Shown here one piece after another: positions 15,001 through 26,482 of a stretch of DNA of 64,000 nucleotides; position 1 is the stretch's first letter, and each line of letters starts with the position of its first letter. A program made the translations under genes and the position numbers. The stretch spans positions 1,978,227 through 2,042,226 of the forward strand of contig NC_031472.1 of NCBI RefSeq assembly GCF_000006565.2, given 5' to 3'. The DNA comes from Toxoplasma gondii ME49. Lineage: Eukaryota > Apicomplexa > Conoidasida > Eucoccidiorida > Sarcocystidae. The notes beneath the pieces were generated by a model. It had not been told where the DNA came from. It ran no database searches and saw nothing but the letters and a program-made list of their open reading frames with translations.

Positions 15001-18000
15001 CATACTCCTAGTAGTTGACTACGATTGGACTTGGAAGCAGCAGTTCGGTTCTCTTGCAGAAGTTGTCCTCAGGAAGAAACCGCCTTACTGCCTTCCGATT
15101 AGCTCTTCCTTGCAAATGCTGATTCAGACTAGCTGCTGAAGAGCGGGCATCGAAGCACGCTGAAGTGGTCAAGTTAAGAAGCCTCGAGGAAGCTGTAGTG
15201 AAAACGAGAGGCTTAATCTCACGAATAGGGCGACGCGGCGACTGGAACGAAACGAATGGCTTGTCTTCGCCTACCATGAATGGCGTGCCGCTTGTTGAAG
15301 TCAAGGCAAGGTTGGAGATGAAAAAAGTAAGGCAGGGAAGTTTTAGCCTCGTTCCTGGGGGCGCGCATAGGAGTAGTCCCCTTGTTTGCCTTGACAACCG
15401 CGGCGGCCGCAATTGGTTCACAGAAAGCTACAAAAAAGGCAACTGGCTGGAAAGCTTTCCATCTCAAAACTCTGGTAGACGGAGCCAGCAACATGCCCAC
15501 ACGTTATACACTCTGGTCGTTTGACCTCCATTGGTCTTGTTCAATTTGTTTCGGCCACGAACTGGAGAGTACTGATTTTCTGTTCCAGGAAGTGCACTGT
15601 AAGGAAACGTCTTCAGGACAGCCTCCGTGGTACCTACATAGCAGGTTTTGTTGGATTCCTGTCGTATGGTCGACCTGGCCCCTGCTCATCCAACGGAAGA
15701 ACGTCGTTCAGCGGCATAACGATTTACTTTCTAAAACAGTGCACTCTTACCCGACTAGCGTCTACTTTACACCTTCCAGGGGTTGAGACAGCCGTAGTCA
15801 CAGAGTAGTGATCTCACGGCTTGGCGTCCTTGACAGCTCAGAAAGTGGTTGTCAGGCGGGCGTGCTTCAGGACTACAAACTATGACTTCTCTAAAAAGGC
15901 CTACGCATTATTTTCGTGCAGGCTCAGGAACACGAGCGGCTTCAAAGGAAACGCCTTGACATCCTTGAACAAAAACTACGAAAGGAAGAACAACTTGCTG
16001 CCACGGTGGAGGAAATCAGACGGTGGGTAGCGGAGGCGAAGCTCTTTGTATGGCAAAGCGAAAGTCAGCCAAACGGGTCACTACCTTACCCACGTCTGGA
16101 TTTGTTCCAAAAGCTTCGGCCAAGGAGAAATGGACAGAGAACATCGGCGTATCTCGTGCCTTAGCATATCTGAGGCAAGTAGCGTCGTAACGGGGCAGCC
16201 GAGTTTGTTGCATTTGAGGGGCGGAGTCGATAGCTGTTTTCACATTTCAGAAGAGTAACACAGTTGTTCTTTTTCTGGGGTGACGGGCCTGTACCGACGC
16301 GAACAATGTTTGTCTGTGGCTGGACAATGACGCTTAGCGTCCGCGAAGAGGCCACGGAGATAGCGGAGCAGAAAAGACAAGAAGTGACAGCGACACAACA
16401 GGAAGCACACAGGCTACACCTGTTACGCCTGGAAACGTCACTGTTGGAACAAAGGGACAAGGTAAGATGCTCGAAAGTAAGGACCGGTGAAAGTGCGCGT
16501 GGTCGGAAGAAAGTACTCTGCGGCCGTTTGTTCCCTCATATGTCATGTGGAAAAGGTGACAGCGAGGAGGACAAACCAGCATCAGTAGGGGTGATGAAAG
16601 AGAAGTTCCCAGGAAGTAATAAGCTAAGCCACTGTTAGGTGCCTGTCAGTGTCTCAAAAAAATAATCATGTCGCGGCAATTTCACCCTGTGAAGAACAAC
16701 GCACTGCAGGGACGTGCTACTCTCTGCAACCGACGCACACACTCCCGGCTTGCCATGATTCCAAGGCTATTGTTTTTTTCGATGTAGAGGACATCTATCC
16801 GAATATCATGACGGCAGCGTGAAGATTCAGATTGAAACTGTACGGTTTTACGCGAAGACAGGCTGGAATAACAAGTATCACCATACTTTGTATCCCACTG
16901 CGTACCTGTTTGCCGGAGAGCATTTGCACAAAAAACTCGTAGCCCAAACCAGATCGAATTCGGAACAAGAAAAAATTAACTGGTTGTTCCGCAAACGAAT
17001 TCCTTTCCCCTGTTGGCGACAATTCGCTCGTTACTCTTTCCCATCAATATCTGTTGGGCGTCTAGTACACCGAGTAGGGGTAAGAGTAGGAAGATACCCA
17101 GGAGACGCTTCAAATCCCATGCTAACAGTTGTGCATCTACGAAATGCCGGCACTGCGTGCAGATTTTCGAGAAGAAAAAACGCCAGAAGGCGGAAAGGCA
17201 GAAGCTATCTCAGGTACGGCCATTCAAATCTAAATGGGGGCAAAGGACAACCAGTCAGAAGCTGAAAGAAACTACAAATACGCCCTTCTGGCAGGAACAA
17301 GAAGGGGGGCTCTGCAGCTGAAGCGAGCGCCATCGGACGCCAGCGTTTAAAAGGACAGTAGCTGTTGCACCGTCCATCCTTGCATCCGCAATCTAAAAGC
17401 AGTTGAAGTCTATAGTAGAAGCGAGAAATGTTTTGGGAAGAGAACAGGGACAACCTCGAAGCAGAAACTCTTCCGCGAAGATTCATGCATGCCGTGTGGT
17501 CAATCAGAACAATCAAGCCTCACAGTCAATAGAGAAAAAAAACGACTAAAACTTGAGTCTACAATTTGAGGCAGTAATATGCATAAAAAGCCGGGCCCAA
17601 CCGCGACACTACGAGTTACGGACACTTCGTTGTTCGGCTTTGTAAACATGCTTGTTAGCTGTTTGCTCTTCCCCCACTATCTCACACCACACCATAACCG
17701 ACCTGTCATCGTGTTCTGTTGCAAACGTCTGTTGTGCAGGAGCTGAGGACGCAGAAGATTAAGAACGAGTTCCTTCGCTCCACCAAGTTGAACATCGAAC
17801 GGCAAGGTGCGCCCTCAATTGCCGCCAAGCCAGAAAAGCAGGTTCTGCGCAGTTGGCTCCGCATCAGTATTTTGGCAGCTGAAAAGGCAAATACATCGCA
17901 TGAAGGGACTCCGAAAACTGCGTATTCAGCAGCGTTGTATGGTTCTGTCTGTCGTTGCTCTTGGTACCTTCATTATTTGAGACTAAATCCCTCATTCATT

Positions 18001-19389
18001 GGAATTAGTTGAAACAGGGGACTTGTTCCTTTAACATGACAAGGTGTTGACTCTTTTTCTAGTGCTGAGCACCATGAGGCCTTATTACGGTTTCATAGGC
18101 AAATGCTTGTGTGTGGTATTAGGGACAGGTCGAAACCGGTAAAATAGGTTTCCTTTGTAAGTGAACCACTCCCTTCCCCGCTTCCTAAAATGACGCCGAA
18201 ATATATGTATACAGCCATTGTGAGGTTGGCGAATGGCGCTCGGAAATAACATTGAAAAATTCGTAGGCCCCTTGTCCCGATTATGTTCCTGTTTGCAGTC
18301 CAAGAGCAGCAAATGAGTGGCGCTGAAAGGCGAGCCGAGAGCATGGCTAAGCAAGCGATGAAGAAAGTTGTAAGAAGTTTGTTCTTCTGAAGACAGGACT
18401 TGCACGAGGCAGTTGCCTAAGCGGCAGAAAACTACCCCTGTTTCCTCGTTTCTTTTACTTTGAGCGTTGCATTATGAGTGACGCAACTGTTACAGCATCT
18501 TATTGTAGCTGAATCTTCGAAAGACGACACCAGACTGGTGGAGACTGTCCCTAACGACTTGAGAAGGGTGCATATTTGAAGTCGTACACCGGTGTGTGCC
18601 AATTAGGCGTTGATGGAAGGAATCAAACGAAGGGAGAGGTATCAACGGATGGCCAACAAGGCTATAGCGGAAGTCAAGGAGGCCTCTAAAAATGCCGAAG
18701 GAGCAAGGCGTCTGCTTACTCTTCAGCAACAGCAAAGAGAGCTGCAGGTCAGTCAGCAAAACGGGATTCCAGTGGATGGCACTCACGTTAAATCGATTGT
18801 GCCAGGAGGTGTGGAGCCTCATGTGGGTTCCCAGTTTTTTTTGCGTCAAGAAGGCGTGAGGCGTCTGATGAGTGTGGGAGATCCGCATGAAACGTTAAGT
18901 TAGTAAGGAATCCGGAAATACCAGTCTCCGTATTGTTTGGACCTGGTGTAACAAATGACGGCACTGATATAAAAGTTCCACCTTACCACAAAGCGGACGG
19001 AAGAAAGAAGGGCCACCGGTTGCTCTACACTGTCCCTATCAGCGGGGATAATCCACGTATGCCGCGTACAATCGTGTACACGTACACGAGTGCGTGACTG
19101 CTGAACAGATTTTGTATGCCAGCACAAATATGCAGACAAGGACAACACGAAAATGATGGCGACGTCTCGAGAGCAGCAATTGAATACGGGGAGCTGGCCT
19201 TAAAGTGAAATGGGGAGATCCCCACAGTTTTCTCTACACCAGTTGGGGGCCGCAAAGCCCCTAGATTTGTTAGAACAACCCTATGTACTTTGACGCGCAG
19301 AATTTGTCATCGTTCCGTTTGTGCAGAGGAACATACAAGAGATCCTCTTCGAAGCAGCAGCAACACGGAGGGCGGAGGAGAAGTCATAG
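9025..19389 (+). CDS. CFAP99: CFAP99-like cilia/flagella-associated coiled-coil protein
   Basis: Probable axonemal protein; in coccidia it would act in the flagellated microgamete (inference). Sixteen exons keep one frame: 9025-9215, 9873-10125, 10297-11230, 11680-11772, 12479-12582, 13198-13346, 13727-13916, 14480-14553, 15128-15326, 15922-16022, 16338-16461, 17163-17213, 17740-17806, 18299-18369, 18607-18747 and 19327-19389 (stop TAG), giving 934 residues. Family signs are the N-terminal helix (TVCLLDRFQTTAHTVETFAE), MYLLVFKIDEIGYQTFAGLV, LLEFLFNEEALT followed by YDAAYVDQVLVP, a NRQRLVDEAEARF segment, and VKLTTAEVLRAGALLRKRQ. The C-terminal half is almost all Arg/Glu/Gln-rich coiled coil. 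Exon 3 adds a long low-complexity insert with a poly-Glu run and a poly-Gln run. ATG 9028 is an equal start candidate. The first intron and the exon 3 donor are the least certain junctions. Confidence 0.85.
12951..12975. repeat. (TA)n microsatellite in a CFAP99 intron
   Basis: An uninterrupted TA dinucleotide run lies between exons 5 and 6 of the CFAP99 gene. Similar runs sit at about 33509-33529, 39440-39461, 39628-39650, 52262-52281 and 63648-63670, all in introns. They are length-polymorphism candidates and show no other function. Confidence 0.9.
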
Positions 19390-20252
19390 TCAGAAAGGAT
19401 CCAGCAGGTGTGTCGAAAACCGATGCAGCCCCTCCTCTAATAACCGCGCAACGCAGTCTCTTGAATGGTCACTTTCGCCCCCCCACAGTTGCCTCAATCG
19501 AAGTAAATTGACCGTGGGTTCTGTGAGGCTTTTCAAGAGAGTACTTCGGTACTGCTGACATCTTAGCGCGAAGCATGGAAAATGTTCGCTACCGGTCGAA
19601 GGTGCCTCAGGTACCGGCAGAGGCAGCATGGTGAAAAGGCGAGCCTAATGATGCCACGGTTCGGACTTGGACAGTGACTTCCGATTAAGGTGATTACTAG
19701 GGCGATGCTACAAGGAGGGGGAGTTATCTCGCAGTGTCTACCCCTGGTACGCTGCTCTTCGTGATTTCTTTTGGTGACTCGGGATTTTTTTGTTGGTTTC
19801 TAGTGACGCCCTGAAATCGAGGTTAAGAAATCATCAGCGCTATGGTCTTCCAAACTGGCAGCGTATGTCACTATCTCTCTCGCCGATCCCCTTGATTAAG
19901 TGCTGTTTCCGTTTACCCGGTTTGGTGCTGCTGGGAAGCACCACACATCAGAAAGTTGTGAATGTTGCATTTCGGGCACTGTCCAGCAGTTTCCTGATGA
20001 CACTGAGGACCCCATAGGGCAACTGTGGCCAAAATCAACTGTGTCCCAGAGCCATCCTTTCGAAATGTTCCTGCCTGTAGCATATGCTACTAACAATAAA
20101 ACGGAATGAGACTACTTTGTCTGTCGTTTCGGCAAATCGTCGAGATCAGGAACTACGCTCGATGCTTTCGTAACAAACCTTTTCTTGTGCCTTCGAGCCC
20201 AGTCGCGCTCCGGCCTAGCTTTGTTAGGGGAGCGTTCTCCGAACAAGCGAAA

Positions 20253-20316
20253 GGTATCACTGGATTTGAACCTGTGACAATTTAGGTATCACTGGATTTG
20301 AACCTGTGACAATTTA
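20253..20316. repeat. Exact 32-bp tandem duplication
   Basis: A 32-bp unit beginning ggtatcactggatttgaacc is present twice, back to back, at 20253-20284 and 20285-20316. Read on the minus strand, the unit is the 3' half of the tRNA-like element at 20285-20356, including its perfect GGTTCAAATCC box. The element therefore carries a second copy of its T-arm and 3' acceptor side. Confidence 0.95.
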
Positions 20317-20356
20317 TTCTCAAAATAGACGCGCTACCTAATCACGCCACATTCCA
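20285..20356 (-). pseudogene. tRNA-Pro-like sequence, organellar type, degenerate
   Basis: On the minus strand this reads like a tRNA. It has a D-arm (GCGTGATTAGGTAGCGC), an anticodon-loop position TTTGAGA, and a T-arm with a perfect B-box (GGTTCAAATCC) followed by GTGATACC. The D-arm and the GTCACAGGTTCAAATCC block are typical of bacterial and plastid tRNA-Pro. The anticodon stem and acceptor pairings are broken, and the loop no longer reads TTTGGG, so a working tRNA is unlikely. The sequence is clearly related to the element at 57817-57890. I infer an old nuclear copy of organelle (probably apicoplast) DNA. A tRNA-derived short interspersed repeat is the alternative. Confidence 0.6.
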
Positions 20357-22148
20357 AATATGTTTTTAGGGAAAACTGAATCCGCTTTTCTTTTAAGAGA
20401 AAAAACTGTCGGCTATTCAATGCTGGAAGTACTCTATCAATGTTGAATCATGGTCCCAGACACACAGCACTGTGGCGGGGTTCTTGATTGCAAGCACCAC
20501 AACCGTTTTCCAAACGACAACGAGGACACGCAGTGAAGTGACAGCAGATTCTGCAGTATTACTCGCACTCATTCGTATGTTCCCTCTGACAATCAGAAAA
20601 CGCTCAAGACCCTCACCCTGCCTGAGTTAGCAGTGAAGGTTGATGGTGGAACTAACCTGCAAGATGGCAGGTCCAACTACCACAGGTGACATCCCATATA
20701 ACGAGTTTTGACGTGGGTAGGTATGAACGCTGGCTTTAGGATCAACTTCACGAAGGCACATGACAGACACGGTGCAGACATTACATACACTCAGCGCTAC
20801 ATGCCTCTTCGGGGGGTTCCCTCTGCTTTACCCCCAGAAGCTGGCAAAACGCCACTTGACGCAAGCGGTTGTGCTACATTTGTGCTTCAAGCCAACTTTT
20901 TGGTGTCTACCTTCTGTGGATTATTCCGGTAGCAGTTCAAGTCTCATAGCCTAAGGTGAATGGTTTGCATTTTTGTATGTCCTGATTTGAACGTCCGCGA
21001 ATACTGATTCGCCATAACTTGGAGCATTGACATTTGCACGTCTGTGCATTTAAACTGGCAAGTGTCCTCTGTGCACCATGTGAGCTGCGGCTCTTACTTT
21101 ACAAGAAGATGTACACGGACACAGATAACACTATATCGCTGGCTGACGGGATGGTGGCACACATGATGCTTTTTATTCTCACTAATCGTGTTTCAAGCTA
21201 CTCTACAAGGACAATATGAGGAGCGCCATTTCCTTACAACGCCTATGGAATGCATTAGCCCGAGAGGCCAGTTTGCCAATAATCCCGGCAAAATAGACAA
21301 GCGTAAGTTCAGTGTATCTGAGGAGCACAGCCTCCGTTCAACCGGTCAAACTCATTGACCGTGGGCACAATCTTCTTGAACGATTGTTATTGATACCAGT
21401 GCTAAATTTGACGAACTGTGTAGGGGGGTCTTACTATCGTCTTCGGCTCGATGTCTATCGCACCACCCGGCAAGTGTGTTGGCGAGATAGGTCCCTCAAG
21501 TTGTCAGCCAGGAAACGTTCATTTTTTTGACTATCACACAATTCATTTACAAGATTCAACTGCGCTGGCCTACCAGCTATCCCTTCTGTGCAAGGGGTCC
21601 CCAGGCAGTACAGTGCATCTGGTCCAGCCCTGTTTGACCCGCCACTGAAACAGAAGTGCTTCTTTTTCAGCACAGCCGTCTTTTTCCCTCTATCCTTCGA
21701 CCGCACCTAATTTCTGCAAGGCGGCAATTTCTTGTATAAGCCGACCTGCGCGCAAAATTCGGTGTCCCCGCAATAGATAGTGTCCGCGCGGCGACAACTT
21801 CCTGCACTGCACGCCGCCATACTGCTCTCTTCTGGGATGAAATTCTCGAAGCGCGAGTGACAACGCTCTCTGATACCGTTTCTGTGTTCTCGTGTTTTCC
21901 TGCTTCTTGTTAGGGCACTGCTGTTTCTGTGTTTTTTGGGGGATATCTGCGGCTCCTGACCGTAGTGTCGAGGTTTCCGTTTTGCTGAGGACCAGTCCGC
22001 TCCTGTCACTCAACAGGTGAGAACTTTTCTGAAAGGGTAACAAGTCTTTTGTGTTTTGTTCCGTTGTGCCGTGGACTTTATTCCCATTTTGTGTAACATT
22101 AGGTCTTGAATGCTGACGGGACTTCGGTGGATTTGTGCGTGCAAGGAA

Positions 22149-22292
22149 AGAGACGCGCTGCGTTGCTGTCAGAAAAGGTGCTGGAATCGCGTTTGTTTCC
22201 CGCACTACGTAGTTTGTGGGCAGAAGTTACCGGCAGTCTGGTGTTCCTCCAGCAGAAGTTAAGGCCGTGCTGGACTCACATTTACTGAGACG
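22149..22292 (+). promoter_or_regulatory. Two WGAGACG motifs upstream of eIF1
   Basis: AGAGACG occurs at 22149-22155 and TGAGACG at 22286-22292, about 430-570 bases before the eIF1 start codon. WGAGACG is a known core promoter element of Toxoplasma genes. A 7-mer with one degenerate position arises often by chance, so the assignment rests on position and doubling only. Confidence 0.35.
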
Positions 22293-22722
22293 ACAAATTT
22301 GGCACCACGATAATGGGCGGCAGTTGCGCTAGTGAACGTCGAGGAGCTACTGGCCGTGCGGTCGTCTCGTTTGTTGCGTTTGGTGCGGAAAGACGCCCCC
22401 TTTAATTCTCACTTTGGTTTGTGGTGCCATTACGTTGATGTGTCATTTGGACATGACCTGCCTCCCTGTTTATGGAAATCGAGTTCCGGCCGCCAGACGT
22501 GCACAGAGATGCTTCGTCCCTTGCATTGAATGCGCGCGCCGAATTTTCGCACCACCCCACCAACATGGAAAACGTCGGGGAATATCAGGCTTGCTAGTCG
22601 CGAACATTGTTATACAGGAAACTCGTTTTGTTGTAGCGTGCAACTTCCTTTAATGGGGTTTGCCGTCTAGATGTTATGCGCGCGCATATTGTGTTCTGTC
22701 TATGCACACTTCAGGGTTTCTG

Positions 22723-23278
22723 ATGTCACTCGACATTCAAAACTTCGGTGTCTCTGACCCTTTTGCCAATGACACCTCCCAGGCAGGTGGTGCCGGCGGC
22801 TCTTCGACTCACCTTATTCGTAAGTTGAGAAGTAAAGAAGGGGTGTCCTAGTATACGAATAGAGCTAGATGATCGCTTCCCGAAGAACAGCATGTTTCAC
22901 GAGGCCGGGCTGCAGAGGTAAATGTAATGTTTTAGTGTTGCAGTATATTCGTGTATCTTGAGTTGTATTCAGAGAACCTCCAGTCAGGCCTCTTGACAGC
23001 GTGAAGTGTATGATTTTTTCCTGTGTGCAGATATCAGGAACCAGCAGCGTAACGGGAGGAAGAGCGTGACGACGGTTCAGGGGCTGGACAAGTCCCTTGA
23101 CCTGAAGAAAATGGTTCGAGCCTTGAAAAAGCAGTTTAGTTGTAATGGGACAGTGATTGAGGATCCCGAACACGGGAGTATCATTCAGCTGCAAGGCGAC
23201 CAACGCCATGCCGTGAAAGAGTTTCTTGAAAGGGAAGCAATCTGCAGTGTCGACCAGATCCGCATTCATGGTGCCTAA
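22723..23278 (+). CDS. EIF1: Translation initiation factor eIF1 (SUI1)
   Basis: Small factor of the 43S pre-initiation complex that binds the 40S subunit near the P site and enforces AUG selection. Two exons, 22723-22819 and 23031-23278, join in phase (ATTC|gtaagt ... tgcag|ATATC) to give 114 residues, the usual eIF1 length. The N-terminus has the family form IQNFGVSDPFAND. The SUI1 fold follows with HIRNQQRNGRKSVTTVQGL, LKKMVRALKKQFSCNGTVIE, GSIIQLQGDQRHAVKEFL and the C-terminal QIRIHGA. The basic QQRNGRK loop contacts the ribosome in known eIF1 structures. The 211-base intron falls just before that loop. Nothing is missing or unusual in the protein. Confidence 0.97.
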
Positions 23279-24778
23279 ATAGCAGGAAGTGCACGTAAGG
23301 CGGTTTCTGATGCGCGAAAAGAGTGTGCTTTGGTGCCTTATTGTGTGCTGCTCCATTGTGTGCAAGAGAACTTATTACTTGTAAGCTAAAACTCTTTGCA
23401 TCGTGAGCTTGGTTTTGGGGGGCAGGCCAATATCAGTGCAGCGAGAAATTTCAATCTCGTCCAGCAGGGCTCTGACACGGGAAGTAGAATACGGCGCTGA
23501 ACTTTCTGTTCACATGACATCGAGGACACTCTCTAGTCGTAGGGGTGGGGCGGCAGGCACACTTCTTTGTGTGTGTGCAATCGCGGAGTGTCGCAAACGT
23601 TTTGTGTTCAGTCACGCCTACCGGTGCTCGGTGTGGCCGGTATTTGTGTAAGATGCTACCGCTGACTGGAGAGACTTTATCAACACACGAACTGTTTTCT
23701 TTTGGAACACCTGCAGCCGCCTGTGATAATGGTGGTGTTTCCTAACTGCAACTCAGAGTGGAGGAGCCACGAGAGCTCTGGTGTCGACTCTTAACTTCAG
23801 ATAACGTAGACCAGCGTTCATTTCAGTCTTCGTCCCAAAGCTATGTCGCCTCTTACGCGTAGAGTGTGTCTTTAGTGACGGAGGGGAAGCTCATAGCATG
23901 GGTATTCAAAGACACGAAGCGGTGCGGGGATGATTGGAGATCGGGGGCTTGTAGGCACGGATATTTGTTTCAGTGAGGAACCATGGATGTGTGGACATCA
24001 GAGTCGAGCGTAGATGAGTAGCGTGCCAGGAACGGTGTTGAAAAACATAGAGGATCATGGCTACCACAATCCACCAGTACAGGCATTGTTTAACCACGCT
24101 GCACTGCTGATCACGCCAACTGGGTGCCAATGCTGAATGACTGGATACGGTGGGAAGGTGAAAAATTCTTTATCGGAACAGCTTGCTAGAGACATGATCA
24201 GTTGACCTGATGCCCATACAGCGGCGACGTGTACCAATGTACGTGAGCAGGCTTTTCGGCAGCAGCTGTGCGTCTGAAAGTAGATGCATTTCAAATGAAC
24301 GCAAATCTCCGTCATGAGTTGATGCTTAACCCGAAGACGTCTCTGTACGCAATGCGCGTTCGCTACGGATATTTCATGAGAAACGCCAGAAATACAACGA
24401 CGTTCACCCGCATGTGCATGAATTTAAACGCAAATTCTACGAATTGCAGCACTGTACACGCATGCTGAATATTAGGAACACGCTCTGGAAAGTTTGCGTG
24501 TTCACAGCATTGTTCGGGAGGCCATGCCCTCAGGGATGCCAGCGCTTCTCCCGCAGAAGCAACACCAGTTGAGCGTAGCATCCGAATGCTAGATCTTGTT
24601 TGTGATCACCTGACTTCGTATTTCCAGATTGTAACCGAAAACGGTCACATCAAAGAGAAAAGCCGCAGGCACCTGATAAGTTCACAGGACGACAATTTTA
24701 CCCGTTTGCGAGCTTTGCAAACCGACACCATTCGCCAGGGAAAAACCTTTTTGTCGGGTTTTCACACCTCGTAGTTTA
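23279..24778. other. Convergent intergenic region (eIF1 / 567-residue protein)
   Basis: About 1.5 kb between two gene ends. It should contain both 3' UTRs and polyadenylation signals. I see no supported gene, RNA or repeat here. Confidence 0.5.
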
Positions 24779-26482
24779 TCACATTCCACTCCAAAGAAAG
24801 AGTTCTTGCACTGGAGCCTGTCCAAGCACAGTCCCGGCTCCGTCCGACTGCACATATGCCACGCCACATTGCGGACGCGGCCATCCTGCCATAGTTTCGC
24901 CGTTTGTAAGTAATGTGCGACTATCCGGTGTTACCATAGCTAAGCTCTTAACTATCAGTGCGAACAGGTCTCCAAGAACGTGCGCAGTTGCCCGAAAAAC
25001 ATTGCTGAAGAGGGAAGGGACTGTAGAGATGTACAGAGCTGCTAAGCCAAAACGGTTTGTTCCTGATTTTTCCGTGTCATCGAACCGGATTGTTTCTTTG
25101 CGCTGTAGACCTTTGACACTCTTCTGCACAAGCACAGCAAAACTCGGAGCTTGTGGACGCAACAAAAGATTTTCTGGTGTCTTAACGCTCGGAATGTTAT
25201 GATCGACTTTCTCCAGCGCAACTTCTGAATGCTCGGCAGTCACCTTGCCACTCTCATGTTGGTGCTGGAATGTTCCGACTGGATCCAAAGGAACGACCTG
25301 ATGAATAGTCTCCGGAGTGGACTTCCCGTCGACTGTTTCAGTCACATTGGATGCTTTGTCTCCTTGACTCACGGGCGCTCTTGTGAGTTTCAGGCTTGTT
25401 TTGGCAGTCGCAGATGAAACCCGTCGCAAATACCCGCCCTTCTTGTTGACTTTCTGTGTAAGCGGCGCAACTATGGTCTTAACCGTCCTGGAATTATCCC
25501 CATCGCTCGCTGTATTGAGCCCAAAGCAAAAGTCTGCGCACTGTGCTTGGGCCTCCAGGGGAAAGGTAGAAGCGTGCCTAGTGCCCTTGAGCCGTCGCTG
25601 AGAACGGCTCCGCTCTGCCGTCTTTCCGAAGACACTTTCGTTGTGAAAGGCTTCAGTGTGGTGTTCGTTTCCAGATATCCGATGGTTCAAAGGCCTGATA
25701 GGAAATGAACTTCCAGGAGTCCAGAAGCTTGTCTGCGGCATGAACGCATGTAGTGCATGATGGCTTTGGACGTTTTTCTTCCACACTAGGCGGCGTACGT
25801 GATTTTCCGGAGCAGAACTCACCGAAAACGAATTCGTGTGCGCTTTACATCGTTTAGCTCCCTCCACCTGAAACACCAACAGGTCGTGTCCCGCTGCTGC
25901 ATCTCGGACAGGGACCCCAAAACGTTCCGCCCAACCACTCGGAATGCCGCCGGCGCTCGGAGTAGTGACGTACTGGTCGCCTTCCGAATCGACGGAGACA
26001 GAGGAAATAAACAATGGCAGGTCATGATTCGGAACCAACACGAAGCCAGCAGTCAATCCTGACGTGGGTGCCCTCGCTAACAACTTGTCCTCTTGCTTTG
26101 TTCGTGTGCGCTTGCCATGGCGCGTACCCGAGGACAAACTCCAGGCATGAGTAGAGAGGATTGCCGGCAGCCGGGCGGGAAAGAGCTCCACACCAGAGAG
26201 GGAGGAGAGACCACACCGACAAACTGCGGTTTTGGCACTATGTGAAGGGATATTACATTCACAAGGACGCACACTCTCCCGTTGGAGAGATACTCGGAAC
26301 AAGCAGGTCGCTCCTGTGCAGGCCGTTTTCCCCGTTTCCGTTAGTGGAACGTGCAGCGGGACGGACTGAAAGAAAGGGGCAACTAAACACATGAAAAACA
26401 AGAGAAAACCTACACTAGACAGGAAATTAGACCGCTTGCCAAGGGAAATGTGTGAGTCTCGCAGTACTACGCGAAGACTCAT
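24779..26482 (-). CDS. Hypothetical protein with N-terminal signal anchor, single exon
   Basis: An uninterrupted 567-codon frame starts at an ATG in good context (aaacATGA). I do not recognise a family. Residues about 19-42 form a strong hydrophobic segment (FLSSVGFLLFFMCLVAPFF) after a short basic N-terminus, consistent with a signal peptide or signal anchor. The next roughly 440 residues are Ser/Thr/His/Arg-rich, with few hydrophobic clusters, and look largely disordered. A second hydrophobic, possibly amphipathic stretch lies near residues 487-530 (LAALYISTVPSLFSNVF, then VLGDLFALIVKSLAMV). The layout of leader, disordered body and late hydrophobic helix resembles many secreted coccidian proteins, including dense-granule types, but that is an analogy. 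No RRLxE-type protease site is evident. The cysteines cluster near the N-terminus (CTGATC, CECN, CRCG). Confidence 0.65.
   Translation of the reverse strand: MSLRVVLRDSHISLGKRSNFLSSVGFLLFFMCLVAPFFQSVPLHVPLTETGKTACTGATCLFRVSLQRESVRPCECNIPSHSAKTAVCRCGLSSLSGVELFPARLPAILSTHAWSLSSGTRHGKRTRTKQEDKLLARAPTSGLTAGFVLVPNHDLPLFISSVSVDSEGDQYVTTPSAGGIPSGWAERFGVPVRDAAAGHDLLVFQVEGAKRCKAHTNSFSVSSAPENHVRRLVWKKNVQSHHALHAFMPQTSFWTPGSSFPIRPLNHRISGNEHHTEAFHNESVFGKTAERSRSQRRLKGTRHASTFPLEAQAQCADFCFGLNTASDGDNSRTVKTIVAPLTQKVNKKGGYLRRVSSATAKTSLKLTRAPVSQGDKASNVTETVDGKSTPETIHQVVPLDPVGTFQHQHESGKVTAEHSEVALEKVDHNIPSVKTPENLLLRPQAPSFAVLVQKSVKGLQRKETIRFDDTEKSGTNRFGLAALYISTVPSLFSNVFRATAHVLGDLFALIVKSLAMVTPDSRTLLTNGETMAGWPRPQCGVAYVQSDGAGTVLGQAPVQELFLWSGM

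Larger units (their letters stand above)
19390..22722. other. Intergenic region between CFAP99 and eIF1
   Basis: About 3.3 kb of tandem intergenic sequence. It should hold the CFAP99 3' UTR and the eIF1 promoter and 5' UTR. The only structured element I could find is the tRNA-like sequence and partial tandem copy at 20253-20356, annotated separately. The open frames on both strands look like chance frames and have no recognisable family motifs. Confidence 0.5.

Noticed and set aside
21690..22205. 171-codon minus-strand frame upstream of eIF1
   Set aside because: It has no recognisable motif and overlaps the likely eIF1 promoter and 5' leader. Its composition is that of a chance frame.
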